Shown here one piece after another: positions 7,354 through 18,104 of a stretch of 64,000 nucleotides of DNA. The stretch comes from Anthoceros angustus (taxonomy: Eukaryota > Streptophyta > Anthocerotopsida > Anthocerotales > Anthocerotaceae), in NCBI GenBank assembly GCA_010909165.1, contig MU008206.1:124001-188000 (forward strand). The letters are read 5' to 3'. The translations under genes and the position numbers were made by a program. Positions within the stretch are counted from its first letter, which is position 1, and every line of letters starts with the position of its first letter. The notes beneath the pieces are model-generated. The model saw only the letters and a program-made list of their open reading frames with translations, had not been told where the DNA came from and ran no database searches.

Positions 7354-10300
7354 TCAAACAGCCACCGGCTCAAGGTTTGCAGCAACTTCTGGCACTGCCT
7401 CCGTTACCTGCTGGCACACACAAAGAGATGAGCGACTTGCAACATTGGACGTGCGAGCCGTTAAGGGCAACATAGAAGACACGTACATGTGCCATTTTGA
7501 AAAGTTCATCCAAAACCTCCGACAGCGTTGGGTGTGCATGCACTGCGAACTTTATGTCCTGCAACGAGTCAACATTCGCACATGATTAGCAGCCCAACGA
7601 CGTGGGGAGATCAGCCACATGCCGAATCAGAACTGTGCTGGGTGACACACCTTTACTGTTTGTCCAGTTGCAATTGCGTTTGAGGCCTCGTGGATAAGGT
7701 CAGCTGCATGCAGACCCAGAATATGGACTCCCAAAATTTCACCCGTATCCTCACGGTAGATCAGCTTCAATAGTCAGGAAAGAGTATGCTGTCAGCCCAA
7801 AGAGTTCCGAGAAGACCACCAGCTAAGAATTAAACCATTCAGTAAGATGAAATCAAGCACCTTGGCAATGCCATCACCCTCATTCTCGGCAAGGGCCTTT
7901 GTGTTTGCCTTGAAGCTTGTCTTGACAACTTTTACCTCAAATCCCTCTACTTTTGCTTTGTCTCGTGCCTGTGGCTGAAAATTTTGCCGAAGAGCATTTC
8001 TGAGGGGTTAAAAAAAAAGGCATCGGGGCACGACGAAAAATGTGTAGATCCGCAGTAACGATAGCCTTAAAGTCAGTGGAACATTCAATTGCAAAACAAA
8101 ACTATCCCACCTCCGTAAGGCCAGCCATACTAATCTCAGGATGAGTGAAACATGCAGCAGGAATACTGAGATGGTTCAGCACATTGTCGTTCCCAGATAT
8201 CTGTTCCACAACTGGGATAACACAGAACCCTTCATGGTCAGAGATGGTCCTAGCAACACACTGATGCACTCTGGACCTCACCCAGTTGAAACAGCGTAGC
8301 CAGAAACCATCCCCTGAAAATACATACCAGAAATTCCTTGTGCACTAGCGGCATGCGCAAGCATCATCTTGCCATTCGCATCTCCAATGCAAAATAGATG
8401 TGGGACCTGCACAAAGCACCTCATCAGGAAAAGGTACAAGATGCCTCAAACGTCAAGTTATATATTGCACAAGAGCCTGCACTGTAGGCGACACAAAAGC
8501 GATGGAAAAGATCCAGACCAATTTGCCCTCCCCGTCTAACACCCGCATGCGCTCATCCACAGGGACATAACCACGCTGTGTAACCACATTCACCTGCAGG
8601 GCCACGTCTAAGAAAATGTCAATATCTTTGTCAGTATCATGCCTTCAACAACTCTGAACAACCATGGAACTCCACAAGACTGCAGAACTCACGTTTTCTA
8701 GTCCCAAGCCCTTCGTGAAAGGTGCTCGTCCTGTTGCAATGAGTGCAGCATCCACCTGTAGTCGCAGTGATTTACATGTCAAAGTCTAAAATAGTGCAAG
8801 CAGCGAGCCTCCTAAGGGCAGATCCATAAGGGGCTACCTCCAAGACTTCCTTCAACTCCTTCGTCTTTGTGTCCACTAATTCAATTAAGACGGGCTTGCC
8901 ATCCTTTGCAGGTGTGATCTGCAGGTACAAATAACTCAAACACTGACTCTGGAGGCTTAGCAGTGACTAGCAAACAGAGAGCCTGTCCAGGGGAAACCAC
9001 CTTACCTTCTTAGCAAGGACACCCGTGTGGTAGTCAATCTTCCGTGGAGTGATCAAGATCCTCTGAGCAAGCTTTCCAATCTCAGGGTCAAATCCAGGCA
9101 TAAGAGAATCGAGCGCCTCCACAAATGTCACCTGAAACAGAGACAGGGTGCAACCATCAAACAGCTTAGATCCACTCACAGACGATGTAGGTGCTCCTTC
9201 AAGATACTTCACAAACTGCTAACCTCACTTCCGAGAGCAGTGTACACATCGCTGAACTCTAGACCTATGTACCCACTACCAACAATGGCTATCCAATCTG
9301 GAACCCATTCCAGCTTCAATGCATGATCACTTGTGAACACTGATTTACCTGCAAGCCCCACAGAAAAAATGAGACGAAAAGGATTGCGATGGGTCTAGAG
9401 AGGGAAAACGCAATTATCCCCAGGAGGAAACTCCATCACTTCAAAGTGTTGGGATGATTCTTACCATCAATTTCGATGCCTGGCGGCACAAAGGGAATCG
9501 ATCCCGTTGCAATTATAATGTTTCGGGCGGTCACAACCTTATCAGGATAACCGATCTTCCCATACTTCACCTTTTGTGGGCCCTGAGCAAAGCATAGAGG
9601 ACGATAGGTAAGTTCTCAGACTTCCTAAGAAAACACCTATCGGTGTTCTAAGCCATGTGAAGCATCACATGTGTCATCTTCAATGAAAGGTTTCAAGGGC
9701 AGTAGGGACTTACGAGCAGAGTTCCGACACCTAGAAGAATATCCACACCGATAGCTTTCATCGAGTTCGTCAAATTCCCTCGGATTTTAAGAGCGAGGTT
9801 TTCTGCGTGAGCTGCAACTGCCTCCCTATCGTAGGAGGCTGCAGCAACCTGGATAGAGGAAAAGTTTGGCAACACTTAGTTGCAAATCCCCTTTCGCTGT
9901 CCTCAGTATCTAAACACATGGGGTGCGTGATGAATTGCCCACCTGGATGCCGAGAGCCTTGAGATGATGCTCATCTCGGAGTTCTCTCATGCGCCCACTC
10001 ACAGCCAGGAGAGCTTTTGACGGCACACAGCCTCTATTGACACACGTTCCTCCCACAACATCTCCTTCAATAATTGCAGTCTTTAGGCCCTGTTGAATTT
10101 TGCACACATGCTCAGACAAGATGGAGGATCTGCGATGCCCATTCTAACAAACAAAACTCAGATCCACTCAAGATGCGCCCAGGTATCGCATCCTGCAAAA
10201 TTCATCAGGTGCCTACCCTCTCAACAGCATGCAGTGCAGCGCCATGTCCTCCAACGCCTGCTCCAATGATGATCAAATCATAGTCGAACGACTGAGGGCC

Positions 10301-10570
10301 CCCATTACTGGACGCCTGCGCTCTGAGATTGAAGGACCTGGCGACACTCTGCGACCACAAATGATCCTGCCCGCCGGACTTGCGAGAGTCAAATCTCCCA
10401 GACGAGCAAAGACAGGCAAGCTGCTGGTAGCTACCACGCAAAAACACCCGGCCAGACGACAGGGGCGAGCTGGAGGAAGCAGCAGACTTCCGGCATTCGG
10501 CTGCACCAGAGGTGACAGTGCGCAGAGACGCAGGTTGCACAACGGCAGCAGCAGCAGCAGCAGCAGCCAT
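7354..10570 (-). CDS. LPD1: Plastid dihydrolipoyl dehydrogenase (E3 of plastid pyruvate dehydrogenase)
   Basis: FAD flavoprotein that reoxidises dihydrolipoamide with NAD+ in the plastid pyruvate dehydrogenase complex, feeding acetyl-CoA to fatty-acid synthesis. Fifteen exons (minus): 10570-10217, 10089-9943, 9848-9714, 9582-9465, 9348-9224, 9131-9006, 8918-8838, 8755-8693, 8593-8519, 8406-8328, 8211-8111, 7974-7861, 7764-7651, 7558-7487, 7407-7354; 585 residues, all GT-AG, phases consistent. Visible: Ala/Ser/Arg-rich transit peptide (first ~90 residues), FAD site [17 protein letters not shown], redox disulfide [13 protein letters not shown] (the plastid form; mitochondrial enzymes have CLNVGC), second Rossmann [16 protein letters not shown]-contact [14 protein letters not shown], and C-terminal catalytic [14 protein letters not shown]. 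No broken motif seen. Symbol chosen for the LPD1/LPD2 plastid class; the exact orthologue is not decided. Confidence 0.95.
10545..10568 (-). repeat. Trinucleotide (GCT/AGC) repeat coding poly-Ala
   Basis: An AGC/GCT triplet run directly after the LPD start codon encodes seven or eight alanines at the head of the transit peptide. Triplet tracts vary in length, so the number of alanines may be polymorphic. Confidence 0.85.
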
Positions 10571-11569
10571 CGCTTATCCCGTACCCCTGGCGTGCGAATG
10601 GGGCGCGAGGGCGTTGCAGGAGAAGAAGGCTTTCTGCTTTTTGCTTGTAATGTTGGACGTTGGTTGTTGGGGTGTCTTGGAGCTGTCGCTGCACCTGCAC
10701 TCCTTCCTTTCCCCCCGCCCCACTGCAGCTGCTCAGCCGGGGTGAAATGACAAGACCCGCCGAGACACCCCGGATAAGGCTAAAACCTTGCCCCTAAGCC
10801 TGCCATGCAAGAGTGGTGCCAAACCAGGAATGTTGGTGAGTCCGCCTGGCCTGCTCCATTTCTCCATTGCCATCGTTTTTATCACGCTCCTTTCAACCAT
10901 TGCCTTGGTCGCCTAACCACAGATACCTGCACAAGATAGCAAAGCAAGGGTCCATGTTAAAAATGTTAACGTTTTCTTTTTTTTCTATATAAATAAGGAG
11001 TTTGCAATTTTATAATTTGGACTGATTAAAAAATTAATAATGGATTTATATCATTCACTTAGTTATCTATTTGGGATTACCTTATGAGTACCCTTTTACT
11101 GCAGATCCTTTTTCTGCTTGACATGGTATTGTGATATGGTGGTGCCTCATTCGGTAGAGAAAGATGTTGATGTTGGTGCGAATTTATTGAATCTGAAGGA
11201 GCTTTGCACCTCTCATCACAGTTGCATATGACTGACTGGCCTTGCGGGATTCCCTCCTGTGGCTGAGACGCCTAGGTCGGAAGGGTGGAAGAGGCGAGCC
11301 GGTGCCCTCTCTCCTATCATCCGGTGGGACGGAAAGGGAGTCGAAGCACAAAGGGTCGAGAACCCGGGCAACGGGGTCCACTCGGGGAAACATTTGTGGA
11401 AGAGGAGGAGAACCTAGGTGAGAAACTCCCCGCAAGGGTGAGCTCCCAAAACCTTGCCTCCGGGAATGGTTCCCTGAACGAGACTGAGTAGGGTGTGCGG
11501 TGAGTACGGGGAGCTGGTAGGTGGTAAGTGGTTCCACTTCGGGCAGCACGATGGGCTCTTGGAGCAGAC

Positions 11570-11690
11570 AGAGTAACGTTGTAGAGTTGTAAGTGAGGGA
11601 ATTGTGTGTTCTCGGAGTAACATCGTAGAGTTGTAAGTGAGGGAACTTTGTGTTCCCGAAGTAACGTCGTAGAGTTGTAAGAGGGGGAAT
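11570..11690. repeat. Tandem repeat, about 50-bp unit, about 2.5 copies
   Basis: The block GTAACGTTGTAGAGTTGTAA (near 11573) recurs as GTAACATCGTAGAGTTGTAA (near 11620) and GTAACGTCGTAGAGTTGTAA (near 11660), with GTGTTC and GAGGGAA between copies. Confidence 0.8.
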
Positions 11691-11879
11691 GAGGACTGTG
11701 AACCGTGTATACCAGAAGAATGTCGTGTCATCGACAAGAAGGGCCCAAGGGGTCCTAAGCGGAAAAGGAAGACCGATGTGGAACACGCGGTGCTCCCCGA
11801 ACACCTCCATCCATGAGGTGAGTTTTGCTGTAGTGAGCTTTCTGCTTTCAAGGAGACTTACCTCGATTGTGTCGTTCAG

Positions 11880-12000
11880 GCCTGAAATTATCAGGCCTTT
11901 CAAGCCTGGATTTTCAGATACCCTTGTTTTCAGGCCATTCAAGCCTGTATTTTCCAGCCCTCTAAGCTTTGTATTTTCCAGGCCATTCAAGCTTGGATAG
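11880..12000. repeat. Tandem repeat, about 27-bp unit
   Basis: Repeated CAGGCC(A/T)TTCAAGCCTG/TATTTTC blocks, about four imperfect copies. Read on minus they give a repeated GLENTxL pattern, a by-product of the DNA repeat. Confidence 0.75.
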
Positions 12001-12096
12001 TTCATGTTTGGGTTTCAGGCAATTCAGGACTAACCATTCCTTACACTATGCTGGTGCTGATGTGCAGGATTCATCTACCGGGACTCCCCCAGCTTT

Positions 12097-12833
12097 TTGC
12101 CTATGAAGGATAGGGTGCATTACACCATCCGGTGGCTCTGCAATCCTCTCATTAGTGTTTTTTGGAATCAAACTGAAGCCATTGTGGTTCATGTTGAACA
12201 AAGCATCAGGCAAACTATTTCAGGTCCTTGGTCATTTAAAGCCATTGTGATGCAGTTTTTTGGCACTAATCTCAAGCATTGGCGGAACAATGTGAGGAAG
12301 GAGGCCCAAAAGTTTCTGGAGGGCAAGAAGAAAAACCCTGGCTATGTTCCGAAGAGTGTAAAACCGGAGTACTAGGAGGTGTTTTTGAGAGAGGAGAAGG
12401 AGAAGATGGATGGTGTTGTAGCCCCTAGCCAGCAAAAAGTAGCTACCATGAAGAGGGTGAACGATACGGGTAGCAATACCTACGCATGCTTTGGCCATGG
12501 GGGGCAGCGTGGTTTTCTGGATAGGTTCAAAGGAATGTTTGGGAGGGAGCCAACCGTGGATGAGATCGAGCTGTTACCACGGAAATTGGTGGTGAAGCTG
12601 CGAGCATTTTGGATGAATTCCAAAATCACAAGTCTGCTTTGGGTCCACAGGTTAACTCACGGGGGATTGACACTATTAACGTGGAACTGTTGGTTGAGGC
12701 GGTGTTACCCAACGATGAATGCGATGGCAAGGTCATGGATGCCATCATGAAAAAATGTCTTAGACGACGGTGGATGGTAGGGCACTACCTTCCCGCAAAG
12801 TGGCCAAGGATGCTAAGGAAGTCTCAAAGATGA
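12097..12833 (+). pseudogene. Plant transposase-like ORF (probably CACTA-associated), interrupted
   Basis: A plus-strand frame from 12097 reads RVHYTIRWLCNPLISVFWNQ ... SFKAIVMQFFGTNLKHWRNN ... KKNPGYVPKSVKPEY. It hits TAG at 12373-12375 and continues in the same frame with REEKEKMDG ... TGSNTYACFGHGGQRGFLDR and FGREPTVDEIELL. A second frame change near 12600 leads to GIDTINVELLVEAVLPNDEC. The layout (basic DNA-binding-like part, then a tail with a repeated FxxRFKxxFGREPTxDE-like motif) recalls the plant transposase_24 proteins of En/Spm-CACTA elements. Family assignment is inference from this and the CACTA terminus downstream. Confidence 0.5.
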
Positions 12834-13115
12834 TTAAGGTTAGAGGTCTTGTTTTCATCATTTCCATGTTCCATGATTTGTCCGAATTTTCTTGTTCAGG
12901 ACCTCATATTTTGGGTGTGTAAATTTTAGAGGATGCCCGGTTTTCTAAGGGCAATCTTTGGATTTGGCCGGTGGCTAGAGGACAACTCTTGTTTTTGAAT
13001 ACATGGAAGGCGGAATTGCGGTGTATGACGCCCGATGATGTAGCTGGTCTGCAAAGTGGTTTTGGTCGAACTGCCCTCCTCACTCCATCCTCCCCACATC
13101 CTATCCCACCACCTC

Positions 13116-13300
13116 CTCCTCTCCCTCCCTCCCTCCCTCCCTCCCTCCCTCCCTCCTCCCTCCCTCCTCCCTCCTCCCTCCCTCCCTCCCTCCCTCCCTC
13201 CCTCCTCCCTCCCTCCCTCCCTCCCTCCTCCCTCCCTCCTCCCTCCCCTCGCCTCCCCTCCCCTCCCCGCCTCCTTCCTCCCTTCCTCCCTTCGCTCCCC
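13116..13300. repeat. (CCCT/CTCC)n polypyrimidine microsatellite
   Basis: About 180 bp of CCTCCCTC-type repeats on the plus strand. Both strands give long artificial open frames (Pro/Ser- or Gly/Arg/Glu-rich) that are not genes. Confidence 0.95.
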
Positions 13301-13359
13301 ACTTATGAAATTGACAACACTTGCATGAATCACACTTTGCAATCTTTTGCTACGTTCCA

Positions 13360-14059
13360 TTTACTATAGGGAGTCCACTACTCAACATTTCACTACGAAC
13401 TTTTACTATAGAATTTTTTAACGAGCTTTTACTATAAAATTTTACAACGGACTTTTTACTATAGAATTTTACAACATACTTTTACTATAGAATTTTACTA
13501 CGTATTATTACTATAGAGTTTTACTACATATGTTAACTACGATATTTACTATAGAATTTTACTACGAATATTTACTATAAAATATTACTACAGGGTCTTT
13601 TTCTACAACGGAGAGATTTACAACGGTACCCAGTGGGAATTTACAACGACTGTCGGATTACTTAACCGTGATTAATTAACTATGGTCAACATGTGATTAA
13701 CCAAACCCACTCATTTAACTGCGGTTAATATATTGTAGTTAGCTAATCTCGGTCAACTAACCATTGTTTTTAACCACGATTAGGCCAGTAGTAAAGTCCG
13801 TGGTTGTTCATCGTAGTAAATACCCTGATAAAAGGTATACCCTGGTAAAAGATTAACTAGTATACGGTAGACTTCAGTAACGTACTTCGTACCTAATTCG
13901 TATAGAATACAGAGTATAGCCATCATATATCATGTACTGGACTTTACCACGGACACTAACGCTATGTGTTTACTACTAACGTTTTACTATGGGAGTAGTA
14001 ATGACCGTTGTAAAGTCCATAGTAATGTGCGTGGTAAAAGTATACTTTTCCTAGTAGTG
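13360..14059. mobile_element. CACTA (En/Spm) transposon right end with subterminal repeats
   Basis: At 14051-14059 the sequence CTAGTAGTG is the reverse complement of CACTACTAG, the CACTA terminus; reading inwards it is CACTACTAGGAAAAGTATAC. Internal to it (13360-13600) are about nine copies of a TTTTACTATAGAATTTTACTACG-type unit, then related GTAGTAAA motifs up to the end, as expected for transposase-binding subterminal repeats. ACT (14060-14062) would be the 3-bp target duplication. I did not find the matching left end, so the element is probably truncated on the left. Confidence 0.7.
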
Positions 14060-14062
14060 ACT

Positions 14063-15236
14063 AGCTAGCATCCTTCTGCTGTCATTATCTCCTAAAACCA
14101 CTGTGTCCGGGTTTGACTCCCTAGTCCTGCCTTTCTTCCACCTGTGTTTCAGCCCTAGTTTGTCGTTTAACCAAGCAGACGTTGGAAGACGTGCATGCGC
14201 GGCTCATTTGATTCATGATCCCCTTTTTGTTGAAGTGGGGCTTGCTCCTTAGAGGATGGAGCATGTTCCTCCACTTTCTTCCCCCTTTTGTTCGTGCCCT
14301 CTTTTCCCCCTTAGTTTATTTTTTCTTTGAGTTGAGCAATTTGCTGTGCTTGTTGCTCAAGGACTTGCTGCAACTTGCTTCCCGTAATCGGCCTCTCCCT
14401 ACTAGAAATGGCAGCCCATGTTACAGTTGTTGTTGCAATTTTATGCTACACTTCCAAATTGCAACAAGCTATGTAGGCTTGGTATTAAGTTTGACACTAT
14501 TCCCTTCTCATTTTGTCACTTGACTCTCTCCCTCATCACCTCACCCTCCTAAGTACACCCTCACTCTCACAAGCATTGTTTATGATTTCAAACATATACT
14601 ATGCAAACCTGCTTATGTTACGGTCCTTTGTTACAATTTCATGCAACACTTTCCGTTTGGAACACTCATTAAGTTAGTTGGCTTGGTGTTAATTTTGTGA
14701 TACTCTTCTCCACCTTTTCTCACCATCTTAACAACATGCAAGTGGTCTGTTGACCTTACACCTCACCATTAAGAGCTTAGCATTAAGTTTGTTGGCTTGG
14801 TGTTAAGTTTGTGATTTTCTTCTCCACCTTCTCTCACCATCTTAACAACTCGCCTTTGGTCTCTCCTTTCACCTCACACTCCTAGTTAATGCTCCAAAGA
14901 TGACACCCATTTTATAATTTTTCCCTCTTTGTGTTGCAACATGTGTTCCCCTCTCACGCTACTATTTTATTCTTCCCTCTTGCTTTTCCTACATGACAAG
15001 AACTCTATCTCTCTCCTGGTTGTCATTCTCTTTCCATTTTGCCTCCTTTGCATAGCTATGCATTTATAATCTACCTTCCTCTTCAATGCACCCTTGTGTC
15101 CACATCTGGTTTTGTTTTTAAGCTCCACATACACAATTGAAAACTCTTGTTTTTACCTGATTATGTATAGTAGGATTCTAGATTATTTATATGTTTATCT
15201 ATATATATGGTTTGCAGCCCACTTGTTGTGTATATT

Positions 15237-15238
<2 letters not shown>
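14063..15238. other. Intergenic; nothing recognised
   Basis: T/C-rich sequence with loose internal similarity: CTTAACAAC...CTCACC segments near 14720-14750 and 14830-14880, and TTAAGTTTGTTGGCTTGGTG near 14780. No coding frame I can support. Confidence 0.6.

Positions 15239-15287
<49 letters not shown>
15239..15287. repeat. (TA)n microsatellite
   Basis: About 24 uninterrupted TA dinucleotides. Confidence 0.98.
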
Positions 15288-15293
<6 letters not shown>

Positions 15294-15379
15294 CGTATTT
15301 ATTTATGTATATAAATGTATTATACTTATATATACTTGTAACCTAAACATAATATTATTTACCTATGTCTAAGTTCGTG

Positions 15380-16055
15380 GGTGCGAGGCTCACTCTGCGT
15401 TCGGAGGCAAGGAGGAGGATGGGGAGAGGAGGAAGGGGAGAGGCAAGGAGGAAAAGGGGGGGAGGGATCTGAGGTAGGAGGAGGAGGAGGAGGAGAGGGA
15501 GGGCGAGAGGGAAGGAGGAGGAGAGGGAAAGCGAAAGGACAGGATGGGGAGATTATAAGGAGGAGGAGGAGAAGATAGAAAAGAAGAGGAGCAAGAGGAG
15601 GGGGAGATGGGAAGGAGGAGGAGGGGCAAAGGGAAAGGAAGAGGAGCAGGTCCGTTCCATGCTGTGATTTCAAGTAAAGACCCGTTCCATGCTGTGATTT
15701 CCAGTCTCAAATTTTCAGCTGATGCATAACCAGTGTGACATGACGTTGGTGAAGGGATGGTGGCGGGCGGGATCACGTGGCACCGCAAGGATCTTGTACT
15801 TGCGAGCATTGCAAGGTCAGGCCAAGACCTGTTCCAATACTGTGATTTCCTCTCAAATTTTCAGCTGTTGCGTAACTAGCTAGTGTGATTTGATGTTAGA
15901 GAAGGCAATAGGCAAGGAGGAAAAGGGGGACGGGGATTTAAGGTAGAAGAGGTGGAGGAGGAGGAGAGGCAAGGAGGAAAAGGGGGACGGGGATTTAAGG
16001 TAGAGGAGGTGGAGGAGGAGGAGAGGCAAGGAGGAAAAGGGGGAGAGGGTTTGGT
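15380..16055. repeat. Purine-rich GGA repeat region with duplicated flanks
   Basis: Plus strand is GGA/GAGGAGG-rich at 15400-15645 and 15905-16055. A non-purine block CCATGCTGTGATTTC...CTCAAATTTTCAGCTG (15645-15745) recurs at 15826-15900. So a composite unit of about 250 bp, purine tract plus tail, is present roughly twice. Confidence 0.75.
15911..16055. repeat. 57-bp tandem repeat, about 2.5 copies
   Basis: GGCAAGGAGGAAAAGGGGG starts at 15911, 15968 and 16025, exactly 57 bp apart. The first two full units are nearly identical. Confidence 0.95.
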
Positions 16056-17600
16056 TTCCAAGCCAAAGTGTAACAAGAGGCCCAAAAAGTGTTACATGAC
16101 CCCAAAATTGCAACATAAGTGTTACATCCAGGGGTCCAAATCTTAACATAAAGTGTAACATGGGCTGCCATTTCTTGTAGGGTCTCTCTCATGCATCTTC
16201 TTTTGCTCCTCGCCATCATGGTGGAATTGGTAGTGACATTCTGAAAGAATGAAACCCATTTCAGGCATCCCGGATCTCATTCTCTCTATCATTAATTAGA
16301 TTTTTGAACTAATTGGTCTTAAGTTGATCAAGCTAGAGAAAGAAATTCTAAGTTAATCCAACTAGAACAAGAAACTCGAAAGCAGATACATTCTGAGTTG
16401 TTTTCTAATGGATTTTGTCTAATCAACCAAATAAACAATCACAAAAGATCACAACAAAGAATACATGATTCAATTGATAAGTCCAAGCTTAAGATTTCGC
16501 ATTATAAATTACAAATCAGGAAAAATTGTGCATGCAAAATAGCTGTGAACACAATAGTTACGCGAGAACTTTTAAAAGAATGCCTAATTTCTAGTGAAAA
16601 ACTGTTTATATAGCATCCTATTAATTGCTTCTTAACGATACAGCCAACAATCAAGCTCTGTGTGAAACTTCTTAAGATTATGGTCTTTAGTCAGCGCTTT
16701 CCAATTAATTACAATTTCTTTGAATTCTTCACATTCCAATCAATTATAATTAACCTGTTCTGTTGAGCTCTCTTCGCATTGGTTTCTTTTAGTTTTGTAA
16801 CTCACTTTGCAAATTATTACTTAATATATTTAAATTAGTATCTAATAGACCTCTATGGAGCTGGTCTCATAGAATTAGATTAATTAATCAGGCATGATAA
16901 ATCAATGACCTCTTGAATTATAACAAGGAGGAATATCCTAAAGCATATTTCTGGTGCTTATTCATTTAACCATAGCTAATAATATTAATTAATACTAACG
17001 AATAATTAATTAACATAAAATCAATTATTTTAAAGGTCGATGATTAATTAATTAATTGATTAATAGTAACTAATTATTTAAAAAGGATAAATTGAGCTGG
17101 ATTTACTTTCAAGCTGTATGGATAAAAGCACCGCATCCGCTCCAATTTCATATGTATATATTGATAGCGAACCCTATGCAATTGGGGGTGGTAGGCACTA
17201 CCTAGTGACATAGTAGCCACGAGGTGCATACCTATATACAAGAGCAAGACGAGCCCATTCCCGAGCCCGTTCCCTCTTACCCAGTGACTGGCTAAACCGG
17301 TGCTGGCATAATGTATGTAAGTTTTCCTTTACTTTCCAACATGGATATGACGGACATTTTGACTCGACTACGGTTCTTACCAGCTACGCAAATTTTGATT
17401 GCGAATTTGAAAGGAGACGGCGTGGTAACAGGGTGAGGCCTCGCAGTGCGAATTGTGCGCGGGTGGCACGTGACTGCAGCATACGTCGATGGCCGTGGCG
17501 TCCACGATCGGCGAACGAATGTGCGCTTATCGCCCAATGTTGCCGTGGCCGTGCAGGTGCTCAACCTGGCCTAGACGTTTCACAGCCCAGCAGCTGCAGT
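16056..17600. other. Intergenic; A/T-rich, no gene recognised
   Basis: AT-rich sequence with ATTAATTAATT-type runs at 16980-17090. It becomes GC-richer after 17400, probably the promoter and 5' leader of VPS50. A possible upstream coding exon starts with an ATG at 17607 (MPLTFAEKL), but it cannot be joined securely to the gene. Confidence 0.5.
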
Positions 17601-18104
17601 GGCAGGATGCCACTCACCTTTGCTGAGAAGTTGCACAAACAGCTCCTCCTCTTCTATCTTTTCCGACCGGATCACGCTTTCACTCTTGGTCTGGACCAGA
17701 TCTGCTCCTCCTCATCTGTGGGTCCAGTTTCACCAGATCTGGCCAGCAACTTGGTTTTGTACGAATGCTGATTTGATGTCACCTGGACATTGCGCGTCCA
17801 CCAGGTGCTCACTCCTTTCTCACCATGAACTGTGTCCAGATCTGGATCATGGTTGAGTGCCGTGTTTAGGCGGGTGAGGCGGATGAGGACTTTCGAGCTC
17901 GAATTCTCATGGTAGAACCCACCAGCTGGCAGGGATGGTAATGCAGCCTCTTACTTGGGATACTTTTTTCAGCTCGCTGTGCTTCCATTTTTTGCTCTGC
18001 CATCGGACACATGGCCAATTGACTTTGTTTCCCTGCTTGTTATTTCACTGTGTAGTTGCCAGACCAGACTCTTTCTGGAGCTCGGCCTGCTCTGCAAATC
18101 GCAG

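Larger units (their letters stand above)
10571..12060. other. Intergenic region with short tandem repeats
   Basis: 5' flank of LPD and then non-coding DNA. An A/T-rich stretch lies at 10960-11100. Two tandem arrays follow (11570-11690 and 11880-12000). A long minus-strand open frame (11184-12005) is made mostly from these repeats and does not look like a protein. Confidence 0.6.

Noticed and set aside
10205-10750. Plus-strand 173-codon and other frames over the first LPD exon
   Set aside because: Shadows of the GC-rich transit-peptide exon; the minus-strand exon is fixed by the FAD-binding motif and splice phases.
11184-12005. 273-codon minus-strand open frame
   Set aside because: Much of it is built from two DNA tandem repeats (GLENTxL and repeated YNSTTL-type units); no domain and no intron context. 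A repeat artefact is more likely.
12904-13369. Long open frames on both strands over 12.9-13.4 kb
   Set aside because: They are produced by the CCCT/GGGA microsatellite; the residues are only Ser/Pro/Leu or Gly/Arg/Glu runs.
13376-13400. CACTACTCAAC as the left end of a short non-autonomous CACTA element
   Set aside because: The flanking 3 bases (GTC) do not match ACT at the right end, the similarity stops after CACTACT, and the subterminal repeat units already begin before it.
15381-15809. Open frames in the GGA-rich tract
   Set aside because: Simple purine repeats; no coding features on any strand.
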